DNA of 64,000 bases, taken from assembly GCA_963556695.1 (NCBI GenBank), contig CAUWAG010000007.1, positions 3,286,001 through 3,350,000 on the forward strand, written 5' to 3'. Under the pieces are notes generated by a model. The model was given only the letters and a program-made list of their open reading frames with translations, made no database searches and was not told where the DNA came from. A program made the translations under genes and the position numbers. The stretch comes from Anthostomella pinea (taxonomy: Eukaryota; Ascomycota; Sordariomycetes; Xylariales; Xylariaceae). Shown here in pieces: positions 41,543 to 53,470 of this stretch (positions are counted from its first letter, which is position 1; each line of letters opens with the position of its first letter).

Positions 41543-42559
41543 CTCTAGTCTCTGCAAACAAGCAGCATTCCCATATAAGAGTCGTTCTATTTGCACCTTA
41601 CCGAAAGTCCCTATTTCCACCTTACTTTAGTCTGCCACTTGCTAGCCAACTTCAACCTATCTGCCAGCCTAGATGGCCACCACGATAAAAATACCACTCC
41701 CCTTCTAGCTGGATACGTTGATCGCAGTCAATTAAATAGCCACCACGATCGGGTTACGTATAGAGATGCCACGCAATTGTAGATCATCGTGTTCCTTACA
41801 TCTAGATATCTTGATCGGATAGGTATCGGTTGCGATCACTTAGATGACTATTAGACGCGATCATCTGTCTAACTATCGGCCGCGATTACTAACGATCGGT
41901 CGCGTTCAATCAGCGCCGCACCAGATAGCCAACTGTTACGGTGTTACATGATACCTCCACATGTTCATGTACATATATACCTCTAGCTTCCCCTTTCTCT
42001 TCCGACCTTGCCTCTTCTTCCTTAGATATCGTTGAATCTAGATATTTCATATCATCAGCCCTGACCAGCGCAGCTGCAGGCCTGATTGTCACATATTACT
42101 CTTGCCGGACGTCGAGTAGCATAAAAAGCAGGCAGGCTTTATTTATATCGCGACAAATGTGCCGACTTCAAAAGCTCGGCTAGGTGTACAGAAGTTCGGG
42201 TCTAGGTTTGTCACGAATGCACTCCTGGTTTTAGGATTAATCCCCTGCTGGTGGCAACTTTCTTCTGCAATATGTTCGTTTCGGTAGAGCAACAAAGGCC
42301 GCAGCCTGGATTCCCTTGATGTGCGCCACTTTTAAGCTGCGCAAACCAGACAGAGTCTAGCCCGTTGAACTACTCAGTGTGGCTCGGAACCCGGGGTCTC
42401 AGCCCTGTACTACAGTATGGCCTGGAACCGGGGGGGGTAGGGGTGATGTGGCCGTGGACCTCAATGTGGCCTGGTCCAAGTACAAGCTCGCAAGGAACCA
42501 ACAAGGCTACAAAGGAGCTTCCAGCTAGTCCCTGACTTCCAGAGACCAACACTTACCAA
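41543..42559. other. 1 kb without a supported gene
   Basis: Contains tetranucleotide-like motifs such as GCCACCACGAT repeated near 41680-41750 and GATCGG-rich stretches near 41810-41910. The plus strand near 42230-42560 may include the eroded upstream part of the LINE remnant. Confidence 0.35.
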
Positions 42560-43140
42560 GCCATCATGGAAAAAGCCCCCAGTCCGCAAAAACAAAGACA
42601 AAGAAACAGAGCTCTTCAAGCAATGGCTATAGGAGAGAAATGTGAACACTGACCTTGTCATCTATTCAGATGGATCATAGTTGGACGATCAAGGCACAAC
42701 CCGCACTGGATGGGGTTACACCATCAGGAAAGGCGGCACTACACAAGAAGTATACCAGGGAAAGGGCAGACTTCTCCAAGCAGAAGTAGTAGATGCTGAA
42801 GTCCATGGTGCTCTCCAAGGTCTTGCAGCAGCCAGGGTAATTGGATACGGAAAATAGCTATATGTCTGCCTGGACAACACGTCAGTGGTAGATGGGCTCA
42901 ATGGGACTCCACCCGAGACATCACAGAACATTTTTCTACGATTTCAAGAACTTGCCACAGTACACACTCCTGGAGTGACCGTCAAGTGGATTCCTGGACA
43001 CAGAGATATTGATGGCAACAAAGCTGCCAATACACTAACAAAAAAAGGTGCCATGCTAGAAACAGACACGACAAACCTTCCTATAATCTCTTGGGTCAAG
43101 AGAGATCTCAAAAAAAAGGGCAAGAAAGAGTTTAACTAAT
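42560..43140 (+). pseudogene. LINE (Tad-like) RNase H domain remnant
   Basis: Reading from about 42650: DLVIYSDGS then a TAG, TRTGWGYTIRKGGTTQEVYQGKGRLLQAEVVDAEVHGALQGLAAARVIG, another TAG, LYVCLDNTSVVDGLNGTPPETSQ, then TPGVTVKWIPGHRDIDGNKAANTLTK. These are the RNase H catalytic blocks (D in YSDGS, E in AEVHGAL, D in CLDNTSV, H/D in GHRDIDGN) as found at the C-terminus of fungal non-LTR retrotransposons. No reverse transcriptase remains upstream in readable form. Two stop codons show it is dead. The end at about 43140 is close to a sequence (TGTCAGATTTGAGCC) that also occurs at 51267. Confidence 0.65.
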
Positions 43141-43476
43141 AGTGAAAAGATTAGCTTTCAAGTTGTCAGATTTGAGCCAATCGTCAGAGTGAAGTGTGTT
43201 CCTTTCTGACCTGCCCCGAGTCGAATTTGCTCAGAGACGACCAACCAATGAACGATGCATATCCGCACTTACAGGAGCTCGTTCTCAAACTCTCCTCCGC
43301 CACGGTCGCAAGCCCAGGCCCCCTCGTCGGGATGCACTCGCTACCTATAATTGCAAAAGTGCCCAGCGACATAGGCAGAAATGTCTGCGACATCAATGAA
43401 CCGACAGCCGGCATCGAAAAAGAAAGACCGAGTGCACACATGAATACAAAGAGATTCGAGACTCTATCTAAACCCC

Positions 43477-44090
43477 TTGCGGCTGGGCTGTTCCCATTGC
43501 CGCGTGTTACCATATCACCAAAATCAAGTGGGTCTTTATGCTCCGGCCAAGCACGATGTCCGCCTGGGGGACGTCGTCGTCAGTTCTACTAGCTATGGGC
43601 ATGGCGGCGTGTACCGGTACGACTACGGGAAGACTATACAGAACAAGGTCTTCGTTCCCACGTGTTGGATTAAAGGTGAGCCCAGAGGGCACCTTGACAG
43701 GTAGACAACGGAACCTAGTTGTTCCGTCCCGATCCAGCCCCCTCTGGCACAAAACTGCCACAGTCGCACAACGACACTCCAGACCACGGGGTTCTTGAAC
43801 AAGCCACCAACATTCATGCAGCGGCCGCACTTAACGCTACTTATCGGATGAAGGGACACCAGTTCAAAAAAAAAAAACCTTTGAGAAGCGCCCTTGATCG
43901 ATTTCCAAGGCTGCAACATGAATTTCGACAACCAAACGCTAGCTCGGACCGGCTTTACAAACCCGAAATCCTCTATACCGCTAGAGACGACGAGGACTGC
44001 TTGTCAATAGAGAAATGGTCGCGTGATGTAGGACGTCTGCGTCAATCGGGGAACGACTTCGCGATGTATGCTCAGAGACCTTGGAAATGA
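43477..44090 (+). pseudogene. fragment of a PNP-UDP-phosphorylase-like domain (fungal NLR/ankyrin protein N-terminus)
   Basis: The frame from about 43516 reads GLYAPAKHDVRLGDVVVSSTSYGHGGVYRYDYGKTIQNKVFVPTCWIK. After a GTGAGC-started stretch (43676 to about 43795, possible intron) it reads LNATYRMKGHQFKKKK...LDRFPRLQHEFRQPNASSDRLYKPEILYTARDDEDC, ending in a stop at 44090. 'DIRLGDVVVS...GGVxxYDxGK' and 'P..SDRLYKP' are landmarks of the nucleoside-phosphorylase-like domain that starts many fungal NLR-type receptors. The first ~90 residues of the domain and everything after are missing. A run of 12 A at about 43868-43879 may be a frameshift site. A copy of the 43670-43800 part is inverted at 51297..51440. 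Confidence 0.6.
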
Positions 44091-44383
44091 CTATTGAGAA
44101 CAAGGACCTGTTGTAGAAGCTGGAGATGGGAAGGTTGGGGGGATGGCATGTCACGGAATGGAAGGGCATGAGATATCCCAAGCCGGAGCCAAGATGACCC
44201 ACCCAGAACAGAAGCACGGACCTCAGACTCATCTAGTATGCTTAACGTCCGTGCATATAGGCCAGCCAGTTTATTTTGTACAGCCAGATACAGCTAGGGC
44301 CACTAACTGCCACAATGGCATCCTGCTTACTTGATACACTACTAAACGTGCAGGCGTATTACAATCATGGTCCATTGCAATCT

Positions 44384-44682
44384 TCACAGACACCCAATCC
44401 CGCCCAAAGAGCTCTTCCCCCAGTTAACAGTGATCTCCTCTCCATCGCGTATATCCCGTAACGCATAAATAACGATCCGGTACCTCTGAGATATCGCTGC
44501 ACCACGTACTACTGCTGAGGGGTGTTGGCACCGGTGGTTCACGAAGCGGGAAATGTTGCTCTCCATTCCAGTGTAGATCTGGGCGACAGTCGGCTCCCCC
44601 TGCAATGTCAGGTCACACGAGATCCAAAGCAAAGCTATCCTCGTACATGTCAGGGGCTAGGTCCGTTGGTGGTTGACTGCCG
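44384..44682 (-). pseudogene. SET-domain C-terminal fragment
   Basis: On the minus strand: a segment ending PDIAG, then in the next frame EPTVAQIYTGMESNISRFVNHRCQHPSAVVRGAAI and YRIVIYALRDIRDGEEITVNWG. The NISRFVNHxCxP and ALRDIxxGEEITVxW(Y)G motifs are the cofactor-binding and C-terminal parts of SET methyltransferases. There is a TGA before PDIAG (probably once CGA) and a shift in a G run. The N-terminal part is absent. Closely similar in layout to the longer SET pseudogene at 48253..50493 (RPDIAGEPVV..., NHNCHPSA), so both come from one family. Confidence 0.6.
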
Positions 44683-44717
44683 GTTGATGCACGGGAAACT
44701 GACTATGTCGATTTAGA

Positions 44718-45539
44718 ATGGCCACCGAAGACGAAAACATCAGAGACAGAGAGGTATGGACGTCGGTCTCTCGCGATTGGTACTCCAAGGCATCCGACAA
44801 GGCCTCAACCACCGGTCGCCTGTATCACCATCTAGCAATTCTCGCTCGGCCGAACGCACTTCAACAATTGTTCTATGAAGCCGTGTGCAATGTGGCCTAA
44901 AGATTGCGGTTGTAGAGATTAATGTAACTAGCTATCATGAATGGCGCCAACAGTGATCACATATCCTTCCTGCATCCCGGCTACGACTTTAGCCTCGACA
45001 ACATCTGACGGCTCGCCGCGTGTCAGATCGTCGCCAACAATGCCTTGGTCGGTTACCTAGCCCCGTTAACTGTACCAGCGCCATCCGTATCGTCGACTTG
45101 TTCCTCATAGCCCCTACCTAAGCACTACTCGTTCGTTCCAAGCGAGCCCAAGCAGGCCTGTGGCCCATCATTACCCCCCCTGGAACAGGAAATGGTCTGG
45201 TGAGTCACAGAGCCAGATTCGCAGCTCCTCCAAAGCTTCAAGGTCGTTTCCCTCAAGGGCCATCAAGCCAACCCCGCATTCCAAGTTGCCTCCGACAGCC
45301 TCACTTAGGCTGAGTAATGGATCGTCTAGACCGTGCGACTTGGTATCACAGTGCGGGTTATGAGGAAGGGTCAACCTAATCATCAACACCCGCCGCCATC
45401 TCCAGCTCCGAGATACCATTACCGACCGTACGCCAAGTTTGTTTACGAGGTGTACGTTGTACTTTCTATCGCTCTTTGCGATTTATTTCAGACGGTATGG
45501 GCTGCCGTTATTGTTCTACTCCTATAAGAAAATTTGCAA
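44718..45539. other. eroded region upstream of the helicase remnant
   Basis: Traces such as HPGYDFSLDNI near 44975 and RYHYRPYAKFVYEVY near 45415 may be N-terminal pieces of the helicase gene, but stops and frame changes prevent a gene model. Confidence 0.3.
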
Positions 45540-47940
45540 ACTGGGTCAGCTTTGAGTCTTGTTGCTTGATGGACGCAATGTCACCTGGGCTTCCCGCTTT
45601 GCCTGGTCGACCTCAGCTATTGCCACGCGTCTCGAGGTGCTTGCCGCCTTTGTTATATTCGCTCTCATCAAGGCGAATCGTGCAGAAGTACAAGACTTTT
45701 GGAAGGCAGGTCCCACCGTCGATGGCCGTACGCATCTGCCCCAGGACCAAGAGAAAATGATGGACTCCGTCTGCCCCAGCCAGCGCGTCTCACCTTATGG
45801 TCTATTTTGTCCTTGTGTCAAGTCCGGACAGACATACCTGGTGGCCACCATGCCTGGCGTCGCTGCCCACCATATGCTTCGTCCTTCCGAACTCGATCCA
45901 CGGCTGGCGTCGAGAGTTTGAAAAGCTCATCGACGCAGGCCATCCCATTATGCAGCATCTCCACTTCTCCATTCTGTATAACGACTTCAAAAGAGATGAA
46001 ACATATCATCACACCAGCGACCATGTTCGGCAGACCATGGCTAAGACCACAAGGTGCTACGTCAACCAACAAAACCAACAACTCGAATGTCATCTCGAAG
46101 GCTGAGTGGGGCTTAGCAACTGGTTCTTGTTGGTCAGCTCGTCTGGGGCACCGGGGCTACGCAAAGCTTATAACGACAAAGATGTCAGCTACACGGCCAA
46201 GGATGATTCAGATTACGAAGGCAAGGTGTTCACTACCAATGGTCTTGCTGCATCTTTCGTTTTTTTTGACGAGGCGCACACTTACCGCGGCTCTTTATCA
46301 AGTCCGACTCAGCCGTTCGCCCTGCTAAAAACTATCACCGAAAAGTCATGGGATCCCACGGTCGCCTTCGCCATCTCGGGCTCCATCTCGGGCGGTGGTC
46401 CTGGCCAACTGACCAACATCGTTGACCACATTCTTCGAGTCAAGGGTGAACAACACGAAGGCAAGCCCAGCATCGGCGGTATTACCAACGTAACTGAGCT
46501 TGAAAATAAGAAAGTTGACTGGAACTACCTGCTGCAAAAACACCATATTGTAAGCAACCAAAAGACCAAGGATGAGGTGAACAAACTGTTGGATTCTGGG
46601 CTACGTTAGCCCATCCATAGTCATCCTTCAGGATCAACATCTCCATCTGTGACTCTGTCACATACGTGGCCAATATAAGGCCACGTATCCTTTCCTTTAG
46701 TATCTTGGATATATAGGGCCACTCTGGCCGCTCCAGAGTAGCTGGAATTCCTCTCCTTAGATAGAACACTTTGAAATCTCACATAAACGCAAGAAATCGA
46801 TCGGCGAGTTAATGAAGAACCTTGTCCCCCGTGTACTCATGGCCCGTCGCAATGTGGACACCTTTCGCGGCCAGATTATTGGCGATGCCGGACGAGAAAT
46901 AGTCGTACAACACGTCGAGTGCAACATGGTTAATGGGGCTGGTCGCAACGCATTTTACTAGCTGACTGCCAACGTCCAGGCATATGTTAGAAAACCTTTC
47001 GATGAGAGGCACAATGCTTGGACAGTCAACGGAAGGCGGGGTCCTGAACCTATGCAGCACAGCTTTGAAACTCGAGTTCTTCGGTGGAGAGGGTGCCACA
47101 GCGATGAAACTGGGCAGAAAAGGTGGTTGTATCTGGACCCAGCTACTTCGTGCGAACGTCTACCCCAAAGTCGCTTGCCTTTATCTGGACAAGCTCGCCA
47201 CAGAGGAGGACCTTGAATACAATAATATTAATCGCTATGGAGATGAGGCCTCCTTGCTTGCAGCTACCGATGCCAGCCAAAACGACGTGCAGCGGCAGTT
47301 GGCCACATCCCCGTTCTGGCCATATTGCACACAGCTCATAAAGCAGTCTTCGAAATTTGCCCAGCTCTGCCAATATATAAATAACATGGTGGCATACAGG
47401 AACCGCCGGCCCAGCGCCGGTGACGATCCTGGCCCTGCTGATGGCACGAACATCCGATATATGGTTGTCTTATCTGACACGCCTGTCTCCAGCTACATCA
47501 CTTTTATATTACTGTGCGTCAAATATCCAAAAGTCAAGGTGATACTGATCAACGGACGCACTCGCAAGGTGGCCACTGAGAAGACACCTTGCTACGGGCG
47601 TAGAGAAATGATCGAAGACTTGATGTCCGACTGCACGAATAAATCACGCAATAAGATCATTGTCTCCACCTACCGTATCTATGGGACGGCGCTTAACATG
47701 TAACGCGCAAATTACTGCATGATGTTAGAGCCTACTTGCGATGCTGAAGAAGAAGCCCAAGCGGCTGCTTGCGTCAACCGACGGGGCCAGTGTATACGAC
47801 CTGTCACTGTGCGGTTGCGTGATAAACATAACCTTCCCGAAACACTGAAACGCTCTCGTCATTAAAACTAAAGACGACATGGAGAACTGGCAAGAGCAGG
47901 GCATTCCTTGGGATGACTTCCTGTAATAGCTTGGCATGAG
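45540..47940 (+). pseudogene. SNF2-like DEAH helicase pseudogene
   Basis: Pieces in changing frames: ICFVLPNSIHGWRREFEKLID (motif Ia-like, about 45868-45930), WFLLVSSSGAPGLRKAY (46120), VFFDEAHTYRG (Walker B/DEAH, 46260), AFAISGSISGGGPGQL (motif III-like, 46370), ISHKRKKSIGELMKNLVPRVLMARR (46775), SPFWPYCTQLIKQSSKFAQL (47310), IRYMVVLSDTPVSSYITFILLCVKYPKVKVILINGRT (47455) and KIIVSTYRIYGTALNM (47655), followed by a TAA. Then comes the last helicase motif VNRRGQ at about 47780. The order is that of SNF2-family ATPases. Stops and frameshifts occur throughout and the motif-I lysine region is unreadable. A substrate cannot be inferred. Confidence 0.55.
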
Positions 47941-48252
47941 CTGTCGATACTTGCTGTATCTAAGATGACAAAGGTTTAGAAGTTAATGTTTATTTTAATA
48001 AGGAAGAAATAATATACTGTTTAGATAATTGAAGGGAAGACATGTTGCTGATGAGAAAATGTTCTGGTTAGAGTTGCTTGAAATGCATCAGTTTTTAAAA
48101 GAATAACAAAGAATAAAATGTTTCTCCTTCCAGATACTAGATAGTTGTCGAGGTGTTTACCGCTCGTTTGGTATTCTGACTACTTAAGATGTTCAGACTA
48201 AATGTAGACTTGAACTGGCTTCCTGCTTCAATCAAATCCCTGCCTCCAGGAC

Positions 48253-50493
48253 CTAGGCATGGTTCCGCTTGCCGTTCGGACAGACGAAATGCTCAATGAA
48301 GTGCTTGTCTTTGGGCGTATTCCAGCACAGAAGACAGTCTGACGGCCGAGACAAGAGACTTAAGAACGCATATCGCAATCACAGCTGTTGCATCATCGGC
48401 TACTTCGAAAACACTGAAGTGGTTTATCTGGTTTTTGTACCATCCCCAATATGCCTCGTAGACATAACTCTGACGACATAACGGCCCGACACTTTTAACT
48501 GCCTGAGACAAGCCGACGGATGACAGTTGTGGTTTAAAAGCCTGAAGCAGTTGCTGGACTCGCCGCAGTCAAGTTGGCAAACGACGGGCTCCCCAGCGAT
48601 ATCAGGCCTCATGAAGTCTATAACCCTGTCATTACTCTTAGTGTTAATAGGCAAGATCTTCCCAAACAGCCATCCGATTGTTGAACCCTTGGAGTAGACA
48701 ATTTCTCCGTGGGTTCGCCCAACAGCCTGAAGGCCGAAACCCTTCACCCTGTAATGCTTGATACGCGGCCTTGTTTGTTGAGGCATGTTAATACAATCAT
48801 AATTAGCCTGGTCATAGAGCTCGCATCCAGCAGCACCTTCGAACGTTGTGTTGGCAGGCCACGGCCAATCTTCCGGCCAGCCTGGCGGCCGGGGCCAGCT
48901 CTCGACTGATACATAGATATTCTCTGTGACCGGCCAGACCGGCTGGAGGAAAAGAAGCAGTTTCTGTTCCGTTAAAGACGCCAAGTTAGACAAGCACCCG
49001 GGTATGGTTTCCCATTTGAATTCGAGATCGTCAGAGTCTGCTAAGGATTCCTGAAAAGCCTTGCCGATCTTGTAGATAGACCGGGTATAACTATCGTCTA
49101 AAAGGTGGTGGAGCCTTGAGGGATCCTGTAGCCCCTTGTAACTCTGAGGGGCAATATCAAAGCCATTCTGCCATGATAGAAAGATGAAACACAAGAGGCC
49201 ATCAAACTTGCCACAGACCATATTCCACCTTCGGCCCTTGGCAAGGTGGTTATGGAACGTCTTTTTCCCAAGTCCAAGTTCCTCTATCGCCTTGTTTATC
49301 ACTGCCGGATCTGCTCTGATAGCGCCCATTTTGGTGGAATCAATCTGTGTTACAAGCTGGCATTGGCTGAGACGCAAGATGAATTTTGCAAAGATCGAGT
49401 TGCTACTAACATTTTTAAGAGAGGTAACAATGCGCTGAACAGAGTCCTATGTAGAATCAAAGCGAAATCTGTTGTCCGGAGCCCACTTGCTTGTTACAAG
49501 TGAGATAAATTGCTTGATTGCTTCCCTGCTGCGAACTGCCGATGCCAGGAGAAGTACATTTAGACTAGGGGGGTCGTCTGCAGGGCATAGAGGGATGTTG
49601 CAGAGCTTATCCACCGATCTGATCCGTGATACCGTCTGTGCCAGTTCAGGATTTGCTGGTAACCGCCCTGTCTTTGGAATCTTCGATGCTTTCTCAGGCT
49701 TTGTGTTATTGCCGGGCCTTTTCCGTGAAGAAAGGAGTGTCTTCTGCGGGCAAATGGCCACACGGCAACCTTCTCCTCTGGACTCCTTTCCGCCTTTATG
49801 TTTGCCTTTATTCTCTCTGTTATCTCTGCCATCCTTGTCGTTCTCGGGTTCGTCCTTGTCTGCCCTGAACTGAGCCTCATCTGGGCGACGAGACACATGA
49901 GAGTCTTCCGGTCCAGCGTCTTTGGATTGATACGCGACATCACTATCCTCAGACATGGCAACCACAGCAGGCAAATTATCATTCTTTCTCCCAGCCGTAT
50001 GATGCCCACCAGCAATTTCTGTGAGTTCTTTGATTCTCTTATCGTCGAGCCTAGAGGGTGGCAATGATGCGTCGCTGGCCAATACGTCGCTGGCCGATAA
50101 TAGAGCCGAAGTAGAAGAGCTGCTCGTCCTGTTCACACGCTTCTTAAGCATGCGCCCTGTAGCCGCTGAAGCAAGCTGGCTATCTTGCTCTGAGAGGGGC
50201 CTATCCTGAATTACAGTGCCTGTTACGTCCTTGCTACTAAGAGCGGCATCGGTTGCAACCTGTGACGCACTTTGCACGTGCTAGAGAAAATCTCATTTAA
50301 TCTGCTTGACGAGGCTCCTTTTCAGGGCATTTATATGTTCTTTGGGGAGAATGTCGATGCTGGTACCGGTACTAGACCTAGCTTGTGTCAGGTGATTCAC
50401 AATATCTTCATGAAATGCTGTCAATCTTTGATCAAGTTTTAGCGACGTTTTATTAAGGAAAGAGGTGAACCACACAGGTGGATCCGCAGGCAT
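48253..50493 (-). pseudogene. SET-domain protein pseudogene, long open frame with a few nonsense codons
   Basis: One frame runs from MPADPPVWFTSFLNK (50493) to about 48424. The breaks are TGA and TAG near 50282-50295, TAG at 49447-49449, and TAA at 48424. Each of the first three could be a former CGA or CAG. The N-terminal 270 residues are basic/acidic linker (RADKDEPENDKDGRDNRENK). The middle has FVTSKWAPDNRFRF and WNMVCGKFDGLLCFIFL, and the SET part reads RVKGFGLQAVGRTHGE, GSTIGWLFGKILP, DFMRPDIAGEPVV, SSNCFRLLNHNCHPSA and YVVRVMSTRHIGDGT. A terminal Cys-rich piece CLLCWNTPKDKHFIEHFVCPNG lies at 48253-48340. About 700 aa ancestrally; a chromatin-type lysine methyltransferase by family, inactive here. 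Confidence 0.6.
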
Positions 50494-50892
50494 GTCTATG
50501 CTGATGCTGACAACGGCTGGGGATATTGATGAGATGCTAACAAGTGACGAAGTTTTTGTTTACTGGAGAATAGGAACAGTGGGCGACACCGAGGCTGCTA
50601 GTCGACTTAGCGAGATACATGCATATGATGATGCAGGATTTGATTGGCTAGGTATACGAACGAGATTGCGGAGACGGATTGAGTGGGGTAAATGGTTACA
50701 GCTTGCGGAATCTCAGCCAGCCGGGACAAGGCGCGGATTAACCAGCTCCCCTACAGTCGAATGAATTGAGATCTAGCGTGCTCCGCATTCCTGGGCATGC
50801 TACGTTTATCCGGGACGGCGTTACTGCATAAGCGATAAGGGGAGGAAGATTGGTAGAAGTGATTACATGGGCCTTCTACTGAGAACTATAGA

Positions 50893-51255
50893 GACAGATG
50901 TCCATTCGGCAAAGTGGTTTCCTAGACCAATACAAAATCCCATGAATGTGATGAAGGCATGTGAGGAGTCGTACCTAACAGTATCAAATAGATTGAAAAA
51001 GGGAAGATATACCTACTAGGCAATATCTAGCCAAGGACTCTCGAGGTTACAAGACAGGCAATGGCACGCGCGAGAGTGGCGATACACGAGAGGATAATGG
51101 CATGCAACGCAAGTTTACGCACGTACCAGATGAAAGAAGCATGGATCCTAGACCATCTCGGTGTTGCTAGCTACCTAAACTCCGCCCCATCCCTACCTAC
51201 AGCTCACCGCCTGCTCTTTTCTCCTACCGCCTACCCATTCCACTCACCGCGTGCT
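50893..51255 (-). repeat. dispersed ~360-bp repeat, copy 2 (inverted relative to 20390..20750)
   Basis: Reverse complement of 20390-20750, including three 20-bp CACCGCCT-type units at 51206, 51226 and 51246. It lies just left of the AT-rich block and joins directly to the PNP-fragment copy. Confidence 0.7.
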
Positions 51256-51296
51256 TGATCTTCTGTCAGATTTGAGCCAATCGTGAGGTTGAAGTG

Positions 51297-51440
51297 TGTC
51301 TGTGTATTCTGTCTCTCTAGAGTGTCCTCGTGCGACCGTGGCAGTTTTGTGCCAGAGGGGGCTGGATCGGGACGGAACAACTAGGTTCCGGTGTCTACCT
51401 ATCAAGGTGCCCTCTGGGCTCACCTTTAATCCAACACTAT
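51297..51440 (-). repeat. inverted copy of the PNP-fragment segment 43670-43800
   Basis: Contains CCAGAGGGGGCTGGATCGGG and GGTGCCCTCTGGGCTCACCT, the reverse complement of the 43.7 kb segment. Just before it (51265-51307) is a direct copy of 43160-43203 (TGTCAGATTTGAGCCAATCG). The two pieces are thus rearranged relative to the 43 kb locus. Confidence 0.65.
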
Positions 51441-52400
51441 GTCACGTGGATGACAACGCACTAGACTGCGACCAGCCACCGGGCAAAACTAGTACTGGAG
51501 ACTTGTACACAAATAGACAGTGCTCATCACACTATCATAATACACTCATCAATTGACCCTCGTATTTAACAGGTTTATTAGACTTATTATTAAAGGGTTT
51601 TTGGGACTTGTCTTTTTACTTTATTATATTATATTATTTAACGTTCAAGGGTTTTTAAGTTCTTTATAAAATAATCTTTAACTTTTATAATTATACGGTA
51701 TTAATTTTAATAGTTAGCTTTTACTTTTTTACCTTTATCTCTACTTACTTATGGTTTTATCGTGTTTCGATTGCCTTCTTTTGTAAGTCGACTAAGCTGT
51801 TTTCAATGTCGATTTATTTTAATTTTAACTTAATATAAGCAGTGTTTTGATATTTTATAGTTTTACATTACTTTAAAATGTTTTTATTTAAAAAATATTT
51901 TACGCGGCTTATTTAGTTGTTAAAGTGTTATTAAACATATTAATTGTATTTAAATCGTGTGTACTTATCATGTTTATATTAGTTAATAATATAACCAGGC
52001 GAGTCATAAGTAAAAGCTAGATAATGGAGTTTTATACAAGGTAAACGTTTAATTTAATACGTGAAAAAGTACAGCTAGAACCTGTTTTTTTATTAAATAT
52101 TAAACAAATTTAAACTATAATTACTTAGCTCATTACGATATTCATAAGTAAAACTATTAGTTTTATTCGCTTTATAAAGTTTCTAAGGGTAATACCTCCG
52201 TTTATAATTACGCCTTTTAACTAGTAAAACATAGGTGCTTTTTATCGTAGTATGACGAATAAGCGATATAAAGGTTTTTATATAAGTATAACGTTTAAAT
52301 TTAATAAGGGTTAAAGCTATAATCGTCGCGTAGTAAAGCGTCGTTATAATGCCGATCGCGCCGGTAAAGCTTAGCCTAAAAAAATAAATTCTTATAAACC

Positions 52401-52602
52401 TGTCAGGTGTTAGATCCCAGATATAGTGCCCTTAGGTGCAGTACCCGCTAGGGGGCTGTCAAAGGAACAGTGGATCCACCCTTGCATGGTGCAGTATAGT
52501 ATTAGTTGTAGATTAGCCCTGCCAAGCATACTTGAGAATGACAACAATATTTGCAGCGACCGCTCACACCCTAAATGCTTGTGACCCTTCTAGAATCTTA
52601 CA
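52401..52602 (+). mobile_element. solo LTR, 202 bp, TSD AAACC
   Basis: Starts TGTCAGGTGTTAG, ends GAATCTTACA, with perfect 5-bp duplications at 52396-52400 and 52603-52607. Normal GC inside an AT-rich block. Confidence 0.8.
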
Positions 52603-53269
52603 AAACCTAATAATAAATATAACGTTATTTATATTAGTGTTCGCGGTTTTAATATCGAAATTGATATAGGTTTTGGCTATTATAATTTAAATAATGCTTA
52701 TTAATTAAAGGGGTAAAATAATATTAACTTTATTGTTAATATAACGGTATATGAGCAAGTTAATAATAAAATATTTAACAAGTAAAACTCGTAGCGATTT
52801 TTAAAACGTGGCCGCCGATAGACCTGTTCCAAAACTGTTTAATTTTTACGAGTAATGTACAGAGTTAGACCAGATAAAAAACTAGCCACATAAGCGTTAA
52901 CTTACTTTTCGATATGATTATAATATATTAAAACATCATTCGTTTTAGAAATTTTATTAGTGACTTTAGGACACTTTAACAACGTTTAATGTATAAAAAA
53001 AAGCTTAGGAAAAAGCGAACTATTAATATATACCGGCTTTTAGTAATAATCGGGCAATAACGGGTATAACGATACAAGGCTTATTTTAAGCTTTATTTTA
53101 ACCTCTATACCATAAATTACGATAATATTATTATTAATAGTTTTAATACACGTTAGTTTTATATATAAACTTCCTGTATTATAGTTAAATCGGTTCTAAT
53201 TATCGAATATTTAATTTTGCCAAAAACAAAACTTGTTTAAAATAAAAAAAAGTAAGTAAAATATAATAT

Positions 53270-53470
53270 TGTTGGATCCATGTGATTCCACAGTCAAACC
53301 ATCTATACAGAACCCACATGTATGATTAGATAAGAGATTAGATACTGGATTGTAAGGTCACTTAGCTAGACCTTCAGGTCCAGCTAGACTTCCCAATCCA
53401 ACTATTAGCAACATGATGACCTTGACCCCTACTCGAGTATTATGATTGATTGTTCAAGCCTGTTCCCACA
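53270..53470 (+). mobile_element. solo LTR, 201 bp, TSD AATAT
   Basis: Starts TGTTGGATCCATG, ends CTGTTCCCACA, duplications at 53265-53269 and 53471-53475. Same family as the inverted copy 55947..56148. Confidence 0.8.

Noticed and set aside
46482..47099. Minus-strand frames 46482..46769 and 46809..47099
   Set aside because: They are shadows of the helicase pseudogene, whose motifs read on the plus strand.
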